Source: Paenibacillus sp. FJAT-29882 (GTDB lineage: Bacteria; Bacillota; Bacilli; Bacillales; DSM-1321). From it: DNA of 64,000 bases. Where the stretch lies: positions 2,614,981 to 2,678,980 of the forward strand of contig NZ_LMVB01000001.1 of NCBI RefSeq assembly GCF_001510645.1. The letters run 5' to 3'. Of this stretch, positions 43,722 to 54,046 are shown one piece after another (the first letter of the stretch is position 1; each line of letters opens with the position of its first letter). The translations under genes and the position numbers were made by a program. Below the pieces are notes generated by a model, which saw only the letters and a list, made by a program, of their open reading frames with translations, was not told where the DNA came from and ran no database searches.

Positions 43722-44336
43722 ATGAATGAATTCTACTCTTATACCATACAGATGCAAAAATATCTCTCGAGCCAAAATAAGCGTATTGAAAACCTCGAGT
43801 CCACGGTTCAATCTTTGTTGGAACAGTTGGAACAATTAAAAGCTAAACCAACTGTCAATGTTGAACGAATTGAATATAAGTTTGATCAATTAAAAGTGGA
43901 AACACTCGAAGGAACTTTGAACATCGGATTAAATCCAAAAGACCTTAGTAATATTGAAGAGTTAGCAGTACCATCATCGAATCCATCAACTTTTGAGCCG
44001 TACATGTTTCCAGCAAGAAATGAACTTATTCAGGACATTCAAAATCACATTCTTACCAATCTTGATACACTGATTACAGATACTGAAAGTGAAATTAACG
44101 CCAAGCTCGACCCATCCTATCATGAATTTATTAGAAATGATCTCGAAAAGCAGCTTCAGCAGCGAATTGAACAATATCTAAACCATACGTCACCAGATGA
44201 GCGTTCTCCACATCGTCACGAACAAATGAAACAACAAATCATAGAAAAACTCAACACAGATATTCATATTGCTATTCGAAATTTTATTATAGCTTCACAC
44301 AAACAGTCAGGAGGAAATTCAAATCATGGAATTTAA
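43722..44336 (+). CDS. gerPC: Spore germination protein GerPC
   Basis: 204 residues, the largest GerP protein. An N-terminal coiled coil (about 8-45, YTIQMQKYLSSQNKRIENLE) leads to a GerPC core with VNVERIEYKFDQLKVETLEGTLNIG. The ATG at 43722 is well spaced from GAGGTGAT; frames opening at 43677 and 43713 have no proper ribosome site. The 3' end overlaps gerPD by 11 bases. Confidence 0.92.
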   Translation: MNEFYSYTIQMQKYLSSQNKRIENLESTVQSLLEQLEQLKAKPTVNVERIEYKFDQLKVETLEGTLNIGLNPKDLSNIEELAVPSSNPSTFEPYMFPARNELIQDIQNHILTNLDTLITDTESEINAKLDPSYHEFIRNDLEKQLQQRIEQYLNHTSPDERSPHRHEQMKQQIIEKLNTDIHIAIRNFIIASHKQSGGNSNHGI

Positions 44337-44505
44337 CATTACAAATGGTGAATTATGCGTTGGGCAAATCGAGGTTCGGATTGTAGCCAGTTCTTCTGTA
44401 TTTCAAATCGGAGATGTTCAAACGATACAACTTTCTTCTGCATTTGATACACCACCCGAATCATTAATTGTCGGTACATTCCTCCCATTAGCACCAAAAG
44501 GATAA
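44326..44505 (+). CDS. gerPD: Spore germination protein GerPD
   Basis: 59 residues. VASSSVFQIGD and SSAFDTPPESLIVG are diagnostic for GerPD. Start ATG inside the end of gerPC with AGGAGG upstream, so translation is coupled. Confidence 0.93.
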   Translation: MEFNITNGELCVGQIEVRIVASSSVFQIGDVQTIQLSSAFDTPPESLIVGTFLPLAPKG

Positions 44506-44509
44506 TAAG

Positions 44510-44953
44510 ATGTTTTCTAGAATTTCTAAAGTCGATAGGATTAATATTCAACTTGCTATATATAGTTCATTCATTCAGATTGGGGATTGTCAATTTATTG
44601 ATAGCGAGAATGATGTATTAGCCATTCAACGCCGTTCAGATGTTATGCACATTCAAGATAAGGATTTTAAGGATTATCCACTATTCAAATCTTATCCACC
44701 CCTTTTGCCTATAGTAGAGCCAGTTGTTATGAATACTAACCATCTTCAACCATTTATCTCTGTAGGAGCTATTAAAATTAGTGCTGTTTCAGCTTCAGCC
44801 GTAGTAAGTGTTGGGAATACCGACCATATTAGAATGCGTAATCGAGTAATGCATATTCGCTATATTTCTAAGAATAAAACAGGTGCAAATACTCTACCTG
44901 AAGGAACGATTCAGTTCCAAAACGAAGCTCTACCAGTAGACAATGAAAACTAA
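44510..44953 (+). CDS. gerPE: Spore germination protein GerPE
   Basis: 147 residues, a little longer than the roughly 126 of B. subtilis. Two related halves contain SSFIQIGDCQFID and ASAVVSVGNTDHI, the second resembling GerPB/D cores. It starts four bases after gerPD, whose last codons carry the ribosome site (AAAAGGA). After it is a 173-base gap that could hold an extra promoter for gerPF. Confidence 0.9.
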   Translation: MFSRISKVDRINIQLAIYSSFIQIGDCQFIDSENDVLAIQRRSDVMHIQDKDFKDYPLFKSYPPLLPIVEPVVMNTNHLQPFISVGAIKISAVSASAVVSVGNTDHIRMRNRVMHIRYISKNKTGANTLPEGTIQFQNEALPVDNEN

Positions 44954-45126
44954 AAAAATTCCACCATACATTCATCTGCTCCCTTTGATAAGCTAAAGAC
45001 TTAATCACATGATAATCCGAGGGCACAAATATTCGTTTATCTTAACTCATTTTTAATTTTCATTAAACAGGTCGATGTGATTTAATTTATAATCGCATAC
45101 TAAACTTTCTTAAAAGGATGATTTAC

Positions 45127-45345
45127 ATGCCGGCTATCGTTGGTCCCGTTCAAGTAACCAGTAATGCTGGGGGAATCGTGCAATTTGGCGACGCACTTGC
45201 CATCTCTCCGAAAAGCTCGTCAAAAACAGTAACAGGTTCTGGTTCTAGTAGCACTGGTCTCTTTATTTTTAATGCAAATGGACTAAGTGGAAGTAATATT
45301 CTCGATCTGGCTGGTGTTGATCAGCCAATTGCCGGGAATAACTAA
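45127..45345 (+). CDS. gerPF: Spore germination protein GerPF
   Basis: 72 residues, PAIVGPVQVTSNAGGIVQFG at the N-terminus and GVDQPIAGN at the end. Paralogous to GerPA. The ATG at 45127 follows AAAAGGATGATTT; the in-frame ATT at 45118 is not preferred. It ends the operon, ten bases before repeat A copy 7. Confidence 0.92.
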   Translation: MPAIVGPVQVTSNAGGIVQFGDALAISPKSSSKTVTGSGSSSTGLFIFNANGLSGSNILDLAGVDQPIAGNN

Positions 45346-45354
45346 AATAAAACC

Positions 45355-45445
45355 AAAGGGTCAGACTTCGTAACTACTAAATACAGTTCAAATTAAGTAA
45401 ATGTAACATTACAAACTGTGTATAGAGTGCGAGGTCAGACCCTTT
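45355..45445. repeat. Dispersed repeat family A, copy 7 (best preserved)
   Basis: 16-base arms AAAGGGTCAGACTTCG / CGAGGTCAGACCCTTT, with an inner pair TACAGTT...AACTGTGTA. It sits exactly between the convergent gerPF and addA stops and may serve both as terminator. Confidence 0.93.
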
Positions 45446-45456
45446 CATTCATTAAA

Positions 45457-48400
45457 CTATTCTATTTCTAACAAATGTCCGCCATCAAAGAAAAACAAAT
45501 AGCGATCATTCACCTTTTTCTTCAATATCCCTTCAATTGCGCGCGTATACCATTGCAGTTGAATTCGATAACGGTCAGCCAATATTTCTTGTGCACCTTC
45601 AAATCCATTATGGAAACGACCGGTAATGCCATCTGTTTTATAATCCAATAAAACAAGTCCAGCTTCATCTTCAAATATACAGTCGATTACACCTTGAACA
45701 AGAACGGTTTCTTCTTCTCCATGCCAATGAGAGTATGCTTCACTTGCCGGTACCGCCAATGTAAATGGAACTTCTCTGCGGATCACTGACGCTCTTTGCA
45801 TTCTTTGACCAATTTCAGAATCAAAGAATGATACAATTACCTCGATGTTAACAGCACTCTTCTGCTCTTCCGTTAACAGCTCCCTTATGATTAGCTCGTT
45901 CAGTAATTGCCGAACGGATTCGATCGTTATCGGCTCGTTTACGCTAATATGCTGCATCACAAGGTGGGTGATTGTCCCTTTTTCAGCAGGTGTTAATGAT
46001 TTCTCCTGCATAAAAGCAGGTCGATTAGATATCGGACGTTCATATTTACGCAACAGTTCCGTAGAACTTTGCTCATCTCGAAATTCAAGCTGACGTTTCA
46101 ACTCCGAAACAGATTGTTTCGAACGGTTTACACTAGCATCTCTTTCCGGATATACCCATGCAAGTTGAGACATAATTTTGTCACGAAACTCAGACTCTAG
46201 ATCGATTTTCTCAGCGTTCTTAACATGCTCAAGCCAGCTTTCTGCTTCGTTCACCGTTTCATCTTCCTGCATTTGAAGCCGTTCTCTTTGTATCGTTTTA
46301 ATGACCCATTGTGATGGATGCTTAAGCTTATTGTCATCATAGTTGACTGTAAGACCCACACTCTCCAAGAATGCAGTACTGCTAGGGTGACGAATTAACG
46401 CAGGTCCTATCCAATCCATATAACTACGCGCATTTGCACGAACATAGTCTTTCAGCAACCACTCTGAACCAGTTGCATCGCCAATCCATTTAGAAACACT
46501 TTTCAAGACATCCTTCAATGTTCCGATTAGATATAACTTTTCTTTAGCGCGAGTCATTGCTACATATAATACACGCATTTCCTCTGCGATCAATTCAAGT
46601 TGTTTCTTTTTCTTAAACGCAATCTGCGGAAGCGATGGATAGGTGATGCGTAGCTCTGGATTCACATAGTCAGCTGCGAAGCCATACTCTTTATCTAGCA
46701 AATAAGACTTCCGAAGATCCATCATATTGAATTGTTTGGAAAGCCCCGCAATAAAAACGAGCGGAAACTCCAGCCCCTTCGATGAATGAATCGTCATCAA
46801 GCGAACTACATCTTCCTGCTCCCCAAGTGCACGAGCTGCCCCGAGATCATCGCCGCGCTCCTGCATTCGATCAATGAATCGTAAAAAGCGGAATAATCCT
46901 CTAAAGGAACTAGTCTCATATTGTCTTGCACGGTCATATAAAGCACGTAAATTCGCCTGACGCTGCTTCCCGCCCGGCATTCCGCCAACAAAGTCATAAA
47001 ATCTCGTTTCACCATAAAGCTGCCATATTAAATCTGACAAAGATACTTGCTGAGCCATTTTCCGCCATTTGGTTAGGTTTCGATAAAGCATAGAAACTTT
47101 TTCATAAACATCCGGATATTGATCATGATCGGCTTTCCGGTAGAAATCTGCCAATGCATCATAATAGCTGCCTGTATTGAATAGTCTCACCTGTGCAAGC
47201 TCTTCTTCATTTAAGCCGACGATGGGCGAGCGTAATACAGATACGAGCGGAATATCTTGCTGTGGGTTATCAATCGTTTTCAGCAGTGAAAGCATAATGG
47301 CCACTTCAGTTGCTTCGAAATAACCACTTGATAAATTTGCATATACCGGAATTCCTTGTTTTTTAAATTCTTCCATAATTTGCGGTGCCCATGGCATAGA
47401 ACGCAGCAGGACAACAATATCACGATACGTTACAGAACGATATAATCCAGTTTTGCTATCGTAAATTTGCTGTTTTTCAGTAATGGCTTTTTGAATAAGC
47501 TTTGCCATCATTCTGGCCTCAAGCTGTGCATTTTCCAATTCATCCGCTTCAAAGCCTTCGACATTATCTCCGTCTTCCCCTTTAAAGCTCGCTTCCTCTG
47601 AAATAGCACCATCAATTAAATATAATTCAATCGGATATTCGGAATCCTCAGGATAATCTGCCCCTTTTTTCAATTCAGCTTGTTCATCATATTCAATTTC
47701 ACCAACGAGTACACCCATCAGCTGCTTGAATAAGTAATTAGTTCCATCTAGTACTTCTTTACGGCTTCTGAAATTACGATTCAAGTCAATTCGTAATCCT
47801 GATTCATCCCCGTCTTGGGCAAAACGCTTGTACTTACCAAGAAAAAGATTCGGCTCTGCTAAGCGAAAACGATAAATGGACTGCTTAACGTCACCCACCA
47901 TGAACATATTCCCCGTGTTCTCCCCATCAGCTGTAACCAGTTTCAAAATCGATTCCTGTACAAAATTGACATCCTGGTACTCATCGACTAATACTTCCTT
48001 AAACTGCTGACGGTACTCCAGTGCTGCTTGTGATGGAGTGCGGTTATAACCTTCCACATTTTCCGTTAAAATGGCTAAGCAATAATGCTCCAAATCGGAA
48101 AAATCAACGATGTTCTTTTCCGCCTTCGCTGTTTTGAACCTGGCATCAAACTGATTGACAAGCATGACTAATGTTTCAACATAGCCCTTTAATTCTCGGA
48201 TATCTTGCAGATAATGCTCAGGCTTTCGCAAAAACAACTCACTCTTGACTGTTTCAAGAATTTTCTTTGCCTTATTCCGATGCTTTGTAGCTAGCTCAAT
48301 AAGCTCTTTATCGAAGGCATCCCCCGAACATCTCTTGGCCGTTGTGAATTTCCAGCTTTGCATACTGGCGTACATTTGCTGCCATGATTCAGCATTGGCT

Positions 48401-49218
48401 TTTTCCAATCGTTCTACAATCATTAAATCATCCAACAAATTTTCCGCTCTTGGTGCAGGACCGCTTGGCAATTTTGTCAGCTCAAGCGCTTGTTCCAGTA
48501 AATCCCGAGCCGATTGAAGCTGCATAGAGATATCGAACTTTAATGAATCCCAAAAAGGCAGATCTTCAATCTCTGCATCGTCTGCAATATTATACATGGC
48601 TGCTGCTTGATGTAACCATGATTCAGGGTCTGGGTACGATTGGGAAAAATTATGAAGCGAACGGATAATCTGCTGAAGAGCTGCATCGTTTCGATCACTA
48701 GTAAATGCATCCACCAATCTAAAAAATTCCTCATCGCTTTGACCATAATGTTCCTCAAGCAGTTCTTCCATCACTTCATCGCGAAGCAGTTCCGCTTCTG
48801 TTGAATCGGCAATCCTAAATCCAGGATCAATATCTGTTAAATAATAATACTTCCGAATTACTTCTAAACAAAAAGAATGGAGGGTCGAGATCGAAGCACG
48901 ATTGATTAAACTCACTTGCTTTCGTAAGTGCTGTGATTTCGGATTGTCTGAAATCGCCTTTTCCAGCGCTTCACCAATTCGATGCTTCATTTCTGCGGCA
49001 GAGGCGTTCGTAAAGGTAACAACTAATAGCTCATCTACGTTAATTGGCTCTTTTTCCGATAAAATCTTTTCAATAATCCGTGTCACAAGTACAGCTGTTT
49101 TCCCTGATCCAGCCGCAGCAGCCACGAGTATATCCTGATCTTTTGCCCAGATCGCTTTCCACTGGTCTTCAGTCCATGTAACATGATCAGGCTTTACCGG
49201 GATGATTGTCTTACTCAT
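45457..49218 (-). CDS. addA: ATP-dependent helicase/nuclease subunit A
   Basis: 1253 residues. Subunit of AddAB, the RecBCD-like enzyme that resects double-strand breaks and responds to Chi. UvrD-type helicase with Walker A AAAAGSGKT (33-41), motif II VDEYQDVN, motif VI YVAMTRAKEKLYLIG, and a C-terminal RecB-type nuclease with GVIDCIFEDEAGLVLLDYKTD. Starts eight bases inside the end of addB, so the two are coupled. Confidence 0.97.
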   Translation of the reverse strand: MSKTIIPVKPDHVTWTEDQWKAIWAKDQDILVAAAAGSGKTAVLVTRIIEKILSEKEPINVDELLVVTFTNASAAEMKHRIGEALEKAISDNPKSQHLRKQVSLINRASISTLHSFCLEVIRKYYYLTDIDPGFRIADSTEAELLRDEVMEELLEEHYGQSDEEFFRLVDAFTSDRNDAALQQIIRSLHNFSQSYPDPESWLHQAAAMYNIADDAEIEDLPFWDSLKFDISMQLQSARDLLEQALELTKLPSGPAPRAENLLDDLMIVERLEKANAESWQQMYASMQSWKFTTAKRCSGDAFDKELIELATKHRNKAKKILETVKSELFLRKPEHYLQDIRELKGYVETLVMLVNQFDARFKTAKAEKNIVDFSDLEHYCLAILTENVEGYNRTPSQAALEYRQQFKEVLVDEYQDVNFVQESILKLVTADGENTGNMFMVGDVKQSIYRFRLAEPNLFLGKYKRFAQDGDESGLRIDLNRNFRSRKEVLDGTNYLFKQLMGVLVGEIEYDEQAELKKGADYPEDSEYPIELYLIDGAISEEASFKGEDGDNVEGFEADELENAQLEARMMAKLIQKAITEKQQIYDSKTGLYRSVTYRDIVVLLRSMPWAPQIMEEFKKQGIPVYANLSSGYFEATEVAIMLSLLKTIDNPQQDIPLVSVLRSPIVGLNEEELAQVRLFNTGSYYDALADFYRKADHDQYPDVYEKVSMLYRNLTKWRKMAQQVSLSDLIWQLYGETRFYDFVGGMPGGKQRQANLRALYDRARQYETSSFRGLFRFLRFIDRMQERGDDLGAARALGEQEDVVRLMTIHSSKGLEFPLVFIAGLSKQFNMMDLRKSYLLDKEYGFAADYVNPELRITYPSLPQIAFKKKKQLELIAEEMRVLYVAMTRAKEKLYLIGTLKDVLKSVSKWIGDATGSEWLLKDYVRANARSYMDWIGPALIRHPSSTAFLESVGLTVNYDDNKLKHPSQWVIKTIQRERLQMQEDETVNEAESWLEHVKNAEKIDLESEFRDKIMSQLAWVYPERDASVNRSKQSVSELKRQLEFRDEQSSTELLRKYERPISNRPAFMQEKSLTPAEKGTITHLVMQHISVNEPITIESVRQLLNELIIRELLTEEQKSAVNIEVIVSFFDSEIGQRMQRASVIRREVPFTLAVPASEAYSHWHGEEETVLVQGVIDCIFEDEAGLVLLDYKTDGITGRFHNGFEGAQEILADRYRIQLQWYTRAIEGILKKKVNDRYLFFFDGGHLLEIE

Positions 49219-52200
49219 GTGTTGCAGCCTCCCCTCTTAATACATTCAATACTTCATCTTGTTTAGTAGAAGATAATAATCGATACTCGTTTTCCTCCGT
49301 GGATTGGTCAAATTGACACACGGACTTAAATGCACAAAACGTACAAGGAATTTTATCCTTAAGTTTATAAGGATTAATCTCTACGTTGCCGCCAACAATT
49401 TCATTACCCGCTTCTTGATATAAATGACGGATGTGATTTTGCAAGAGCGAAAACTCTTCCTGACTTGCAATCTTAGATTTAGCCTGCAATGTTCCATCTT
49501 TTTTTAAACCTGCTGGAATCATATTTGAGTTACTAAGAACCCCTTGTTCCAATGATTGATCCATTAATTGAACAACGTCTGGATCACCTAATAGCAGACC
49601 CTTCATTTTAAAACTTTTAAATATTTCTTGTTCAAGTTCCGAAAGATTGACCATACCCTTGCTTTTGACAACCGGGTTATGGACATGGAAATAAAGTACA
49701 CCGGCAGGCAATGCTTCTTTTCCAACCAAAGAGCTTGAATGAGTAATCACGATATCTAAATATGTGAGCATCTGCAGGGCCAGTCCGTAATACACTTCAC
49801 TTAAATTCAAATCCTTTTCACTGGATTTATAGTCTAGCACCCGTAAATAAACACTGTCGTTTTCTTCCGCTTTATCAATGCGGTCAATCCGGCCGACTAA
49901 CTCCATCTTTGTTCCATCTCTCAACTCAAATGAAAGCGGTGGTAACTGACCATTTTTCCCAAATCCTAGTTCTAATCCTACTGGTACAAAGCCGCTTTGC
50001 CTTGCTTGTTCGCTTAAGACGATGGAAGCTCGTCCAATTACCTGCTCTAACTTTCGCTTTAAATAGTGGTGTCGATTGCTACTCAATAAAATTTGGTTTT
50101 GCAGCTTCGGTGCGAGTCGTTCAACAGCCTTTCTTGCAAGCATCAAACATTGTTCCTTTGTTAAAGAGGACCAGGCTATGTTCCGTTCGTATAAATAATC
50201 CGAGATGATTTTTAACGCACCATGAAACATTTCACCAATATCAGGAGCATCCAGACGAAAAATCTTACGCTCCTGTAGCTTCAGTCCATGGGCAGCATAA
50301 TGAGCAAACGCGCAGCTATTGAACATTTCCATCCGAGATACACTGGCCAAAATGGTTTCTCCATAGATTTTTCTACTCGTTTCCTCAGATATTCTTTTCG
50401 TCTTGTTTTGGTAAAATAAGCTCGACAGCACCCGAACTGCTTCTGGCCTCATCCATTCATGATCCATATAGGCATTATAAACATCCCACCATACAGGATG
50501 AACTGGGTAATTCCTTTTTTTAAGCTGAAGCTGCGCTGTTAAATAAGACAAAGCAACATCGTAATTCGCAGCATATTCTGCTTGTTCACTTGCATCTAAG
50601 TCAGACGGGTCATTCATGAACACTACTTCTTTCACTTGCGGAAGCACGTCCTTTACCCGCTTAATATAGGAAGAAGGAAGCAGTGCTTTCCCTTCTTCAT
50701 CTGCTAGCGGATACGTCAAATACAGTGATTCAGATGGTGTTGTAAAAGCTTTATACGCGACAAACTCTTCATCTAATAAACGGAGCTTTGAGCTTGGTGC
50801 AACCCCAAATCCGTTAGCGGCTAGGTTTTCACGGTCCTGATCTGATAAAATCCCATCCTTGCCAGCCTTACCTGGTAAAACACCTTCATTTAGACCTATA
50901 ACAAATGCGGTACGAATGTCATCTAGCCTTGATAAATCAAGGTTTGCGACAAGCACTTGGTCAATTGCCGGTGGAACGAGAGAGAACTTTAATGTTTCAA
51001 AACCACTTTCCATTACAGTTGAGAACTGTTTTAACGTCATTTTTTCTTCGCTGAGTAATTCTACGAATTGATCAAGCAAATTAACAACCGAATTCCACGC
51101 CTGTTCATGCTCTCGTGCACTGATCAGATCATCTCGCTCTTCTGCTTCAACCTTCAATTTTTCTAACTTCTCCGAAATATTTAGCTCTTCCAAATATAAA
51201 TACAGCGCTTCGCACATTTCTCTGCCTGTTTGTGCACGCTTCAAGCGTTTGGACAAACGTAAAATGGCAGAATTAAAAAGTTCCTTCAGTTCGTTAAGTT
51301 CATCTTCCAATTGCTTTTCCTGATTAGTCTGGCGCCTATCCACAAGCTCCAATCCTCTTATTCTTCTATAGGTCCATGATTCTTTTTGATACCATCTATT
51401 CCCTTTTATTCCACGAGAGAGTACATAGTTCTCCAATCGGTCGACCTTTTCACGCATGATATCGGAATTCAGGTTGATTGGATGTAGAAGTTCTGTTTTT
51501 ATAGCTCTAAACACCGGTTCATAACGCCAATTCGTGTTCAAAATCTCTAAGGTAGAGCGAATTAGTTCAATTACCGGATGATTCAACATGGTTCTTTTTG
51601 TATCGATAAAAACAGGGATCTGATAATCCAAAAAAACCGTGTTGATCAGATCATGATAGGATTCGCCATTTCGGACCAATATAGCCAAATCCCGAAAGCG
51701 GTAATTGCCATCGCGAACAAACCGCAAGATTGTCCGGGCAACTCCTTCTACTTCTGCTCTTCGATTCATCGCCTGTACGATTGTAACGCTCGTTTCCCCA
51801 TTAAGTTCATGCGCTGGTCGCACAGTAAGATTGGCTTCGAGATGTGACAGCCCTCGATTTCCTTTAAAACGTGGCGTACTCTCTAAATGTTCATCATTTT
51901 CAACAGTAACGCCTAAGGCCAATGCTCGTTGATAAATATTGAAGTAAGTTGAACCGGTTTGTCTGAAAAGATTTAACCCATCAGGTGGGGATATCCTATA
52001 CGACTGATCAAGCGTTAATACAACAGTTACATCCTTACATTGTTTCAATAATTCTTCTACAATTTGCAGTTCCTGAGGCGTTAAGCTATAGAAACCGTCT
52101 AAATAAATCGAAGCTTCTGTTATATAACTTGATTGTGCCAATTTTTCAATCAATAAACGGAAGTAATCCTCTGAATCCAAATACTTGCCTACCAATTCAT

Positions 52201-52711
52201 CTTCAAACGCTTGATAAATTAACTCTAAATCATGTAGTTTATCACGAACGGCATCTGATGAATATTGTATAGAACGTTCTCGGAATTCATTGATATCTTT
52301 AGGATCAAGACAATAGCGTTTAAACTCAGACAACATTTCTTCCATTTGCACGATGAAGCCAGGCTTGTCCGCTGAACGACGAAACATTTTTAACTCAGTC
52401 TTTTTGTCTTCCATGATTTTGCGGATGAGCATGTTCACTCCGACACTGTCAAGATGGCGCCTATTGCCCCCGCCTGTTTCTTGAAGGATTCGCCATGCTA
52501 AACGACTAAAGCTGAACACCTGCGCTCGCATCATTCCCTCTAGGCCTGGTGTTTTAATTAATTTATATTCAGACAGAAATGTCATTTGATCCGGAACTAA
52601 ATAAATAATCGGTTTTCCAGCTGGGTCTTCAACAAGCCTATCACGTATCTCATCAAGCACCTTTGCCGTCTTTCCTGACCCTGATCGTCCAGTAATAAAT
52701 CTCAATGCCAT
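49211..52711 (-). CDS. addB: ATP-dependent nuclease subunit B
   Basis: 1166 residues. Walker A GRSGSGKT (8-15) at the N-terminus, an inactivated helicase middle, and a C-terminal nuclease domain with VLDYKSS. The iron-sulfur cluster ligands are visible: one Cys in MFNSCAFAHYA and three in CTFCAFKSVC near the C-terminus. Together with AddA it forms the recombination nuclease. The gene order addB-addA is as in B. subtilis. Confidence 0.97.
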   Translation of the reverse strand: MALRFITGRSGSGKTAKVLDEIRDRLVEDPAGKPIIYLVPDQMTFLSEYKLIKTPGLEGMMRAQVFSFSRLAWRILQETGGGNRRHLDSVGVNMLIRKIMEDKKTELKMFRRSADKPGFIVQMEEMLSEFKRYCLDPKDINEFRERSIQYSSDAVRDKLHDLELIYQAFEDELVGKYLDSEDYFRLLIEKLAQSSYITEASIYLDGFYSLTPQELQIVEELLKQCKDVTVVLTLDQSYRISPPDGLNLFRQTGSTYFNIYQRALALGVTVENDEHLESTPRFKGNRGLSHLEANLTVRPAHELNGETSVTIVQAMNRRAEVEGVARTILRFVRDGNYRFRDLAILVRNGESYHDLINTVFLDYQIPVFIDTKRTMLNHPVIELIRSTLEILNTNWRYEPVFRAIKTELLHPINLNSDIMREKVDRLENYVLSRGIKGNRWYQKESWTYRRIRGLELVDRRQTNQEKQLEDELNELKELFNSAILRLSKRLKRAQTGREMCEALYLYLEELNISEKLEKLKVEAEERDDLISAREHEQAWNSVVNLLDQFVELLSEEKMTLKQFSTVMESGFETLKFSLVPPAIDQVLVANLDLSRLDDIRTAFVIGLNEGVLPGKAGKDGILSDQDRENLAANGFGVAPSSKLRLLDEEFVAYKAFTTPSESLYLTYPLADEEGKALLPSSYIKRVKDVLPQVKEVVFMNDPSDLDASEQAEYAANYDVALSYLTAQLQLKKRNYPVHPVWWDVYNAYMDHEWMRPEAVRVLSSLFYQNKTKRISEETSRKIYGETILASVSRMEMFNSCAFAHYAAHGLKLQERKIFRLDAPDIGEMFHGALKIISDYLYERNIAWSSLTKEQCLMLARKAVERLAPKLQNQILLSSNRHHYLKRKLEQVIGRASIVLSEQARQSGFVPVGLELGFGKNGQLPPLSFELRDGTKMELVGRIDRIDKAEENDSVYLRVLDYKSSEKDLNLSEVYYGLALQMLTYLDIVITHSSSLVGKEALPAGVLYFHVHNPVVKSKGMVNLSELEQEIFKSFKMKGLLLGDPDVVQLMDQSLEQGVLSNSNMIPAGLKKDGTLQAKSKIASQEEFSLLQNHIRHLYQEAGNEIVGGNVEINPYKLKDKIPCTFCAFKSVCQFDQSTEENEYRLLSSTKQDEVLNVLRGEAATHE

Positions 52712-52776
52712 TACCCTACCCCCTTTTCTAGCTTTTTCTTCTGTATCTATTCGTTCATCATATCAAGTATTTAATC

Positions 52777-52808
52777 AAAAAAAGACATTGGATCTCCAAT
52801 GCCTTTTT
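52777..52808 (-). terminator. Terminator of yhjE
   Basis: Minus strand: AAAAAAGGCATTGGA / TCCAATGTCTTTTTTT around a two-base loop, between the yhjE stop and the addB start. Confidence 0.82.
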
Positions 52809-52940
52809 TACTTATTATACTCTTAAATCGATAATTTTTCTTGTTCAATGATTGGTAGGGGTGGCACGTTAAACTTTCATCATACATATAACACCGACCA
52901 GAATGTCATCATTATTTACGTTTCATTTTACCCACTGCCA

Positions 52941-53582
52941 TTACTCATTTTCCCTACTCATGTTTCTATTTAGCCTTGCCTCTATTTGTTTCCCAACAAG
53001 CCATAATACAAAGATTATAATGATAACGATTACCGTGCGTAACGGCTGACGGAACAATGAAGTTATATCGTATCCTATAAAACTAATCGTAAAAATCATG
53101 ACCAGCTTCCCACCTAATAAGGCAAGTGCATATGGCATCGGTCTTATGTTCGAAAGACCAGCTACAATATTCACAAGGGCAGAAGGAGTAAACGGAAAAC
53201 AAAGTAGAAGAAAAAGCGGACCGAATCCATGTCTCTCTACCCAATTCATAAGTTTTTTAATTTGTTTATTTTTTTGAAGAAACTTTAATAGCCTTCGGTG
53301 CCCATAATGGCGAAATAAGAAGAAAACAAGCAACGATCCCGTAACGGTCCCAATCCAAGAATACATAAACCCCAGCCATAGGCCAAAAGCACTTGCATTT
53401 GCAAATACAAATACAAAGAGCGGCAGAAAAGGTAGGAACGACTCCAACATCGGTAAAAAAATCCCTGGTAATGGTCCGAACGAACGATACTGTTCAATTA
53501 ACCCCAATATATTTTCTAATGTAAACCAATCACGAATATGCTCCAAATCCATTTCAATCTCCTCAATATCAAAAAAATCCAA
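52941..53582 (-). CDS. yhjE: TVP38/TMEM64 (SNARE-associated/DedA-like) membrane protein
   Basis: 213 residues, about six membrane-embedded segments. The VTT-domain signature region FVFANASAFGLWLGFMYSWIG and FCFPFTPSALVNIVAGLS are visible. Relatives are lipid scramblases or undecaprenyl-phosphate flippases; which applies here is not known. Position upstream of addB matches B. subtilis yhjE. Confidence 0.88.
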   Translation of the reverse strand: MDFFDIEEIEMDLEHIRDWFTLENILGLIEQYRSFGPLPGIFLPMLESFLPFLPLFVFVFANASAFGLWLGFMYSWIGTVTGSLLVFFLFRHYGHRRLLKFLQKNKQIKKLMNWVERHGFGPLFLLLCFPFTPSALVNIVAGLSNIRPMPYALALLGGKLVMIFTISFIGYDITSLFRQPLRTVIVIIIIFVLWLVGKQIEARLNRNMSRENE

Positions 53583-53674
53583 TTCTCCTTCTCTTGCTTA
53601 TTTTCTGGAGTAGTCAGCTTAGATGTATATCATTTATGCCCTTTTGATCCACTTACAATATGTGAAACATAGGC

Positions 53675-53788
53675 ATGTCCCAAAGAATCTGACCCCATAC
53701 TCTTTACACCGTTTATTGCGCTATTTGCATGTTTATAAACGATATAAAGTAGATATGGGCCTGCCCCTTTCGTTTTGGGACACCCCTA
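53675..53788. repeat. Dispersed repeat family A, copy 8 (with outer arms)
   Basis: Outer arms ATGTCCCAAAG / CGTTTTGGGACA flank the core ATCTGACCCCATACTC ... GATATGGGCCTGCCCC. Inner text TACACCGTTTATTG resembles copy 4. The rest of the gap (53789-54046) is AT-rich and otherwise featureless to me. Confidence 0.75.
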
Positions 53789-54046
53789 TGTTTGAACAAT
53801 GTGAAGCTTCCCGATTATACGCCTATCTTTTAACTAAAATCATAAGCTATTTTTTGAAATAAATAAATAATTTATGACTTATCTAGAATTTAGTCTCATT
53901 TTCATACTTCCCTCACTCGACAACCGATAATCACATTTTCATTTAATTTTAACTTGATTAGTGATACATTTTCCATTATCATCACAACAAAGAACAAACG
54001 TTCTTATTTTAATTTAAGTTGGGAATTGTCAGAAAGAGGGATGATA

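Noticed and set aside
44339-44551. Minus-strand ORF across gerPD
   Set aside because: gerPD on the plus strand is clearly conserved and coupled to gerPC; the antisense frame is chance.
53623-53862. ORF of 79 codons covering repeat A copy 8
   Set aside because: Most of it is the inverted repeat; no ribosome site, so not counted as a gene.
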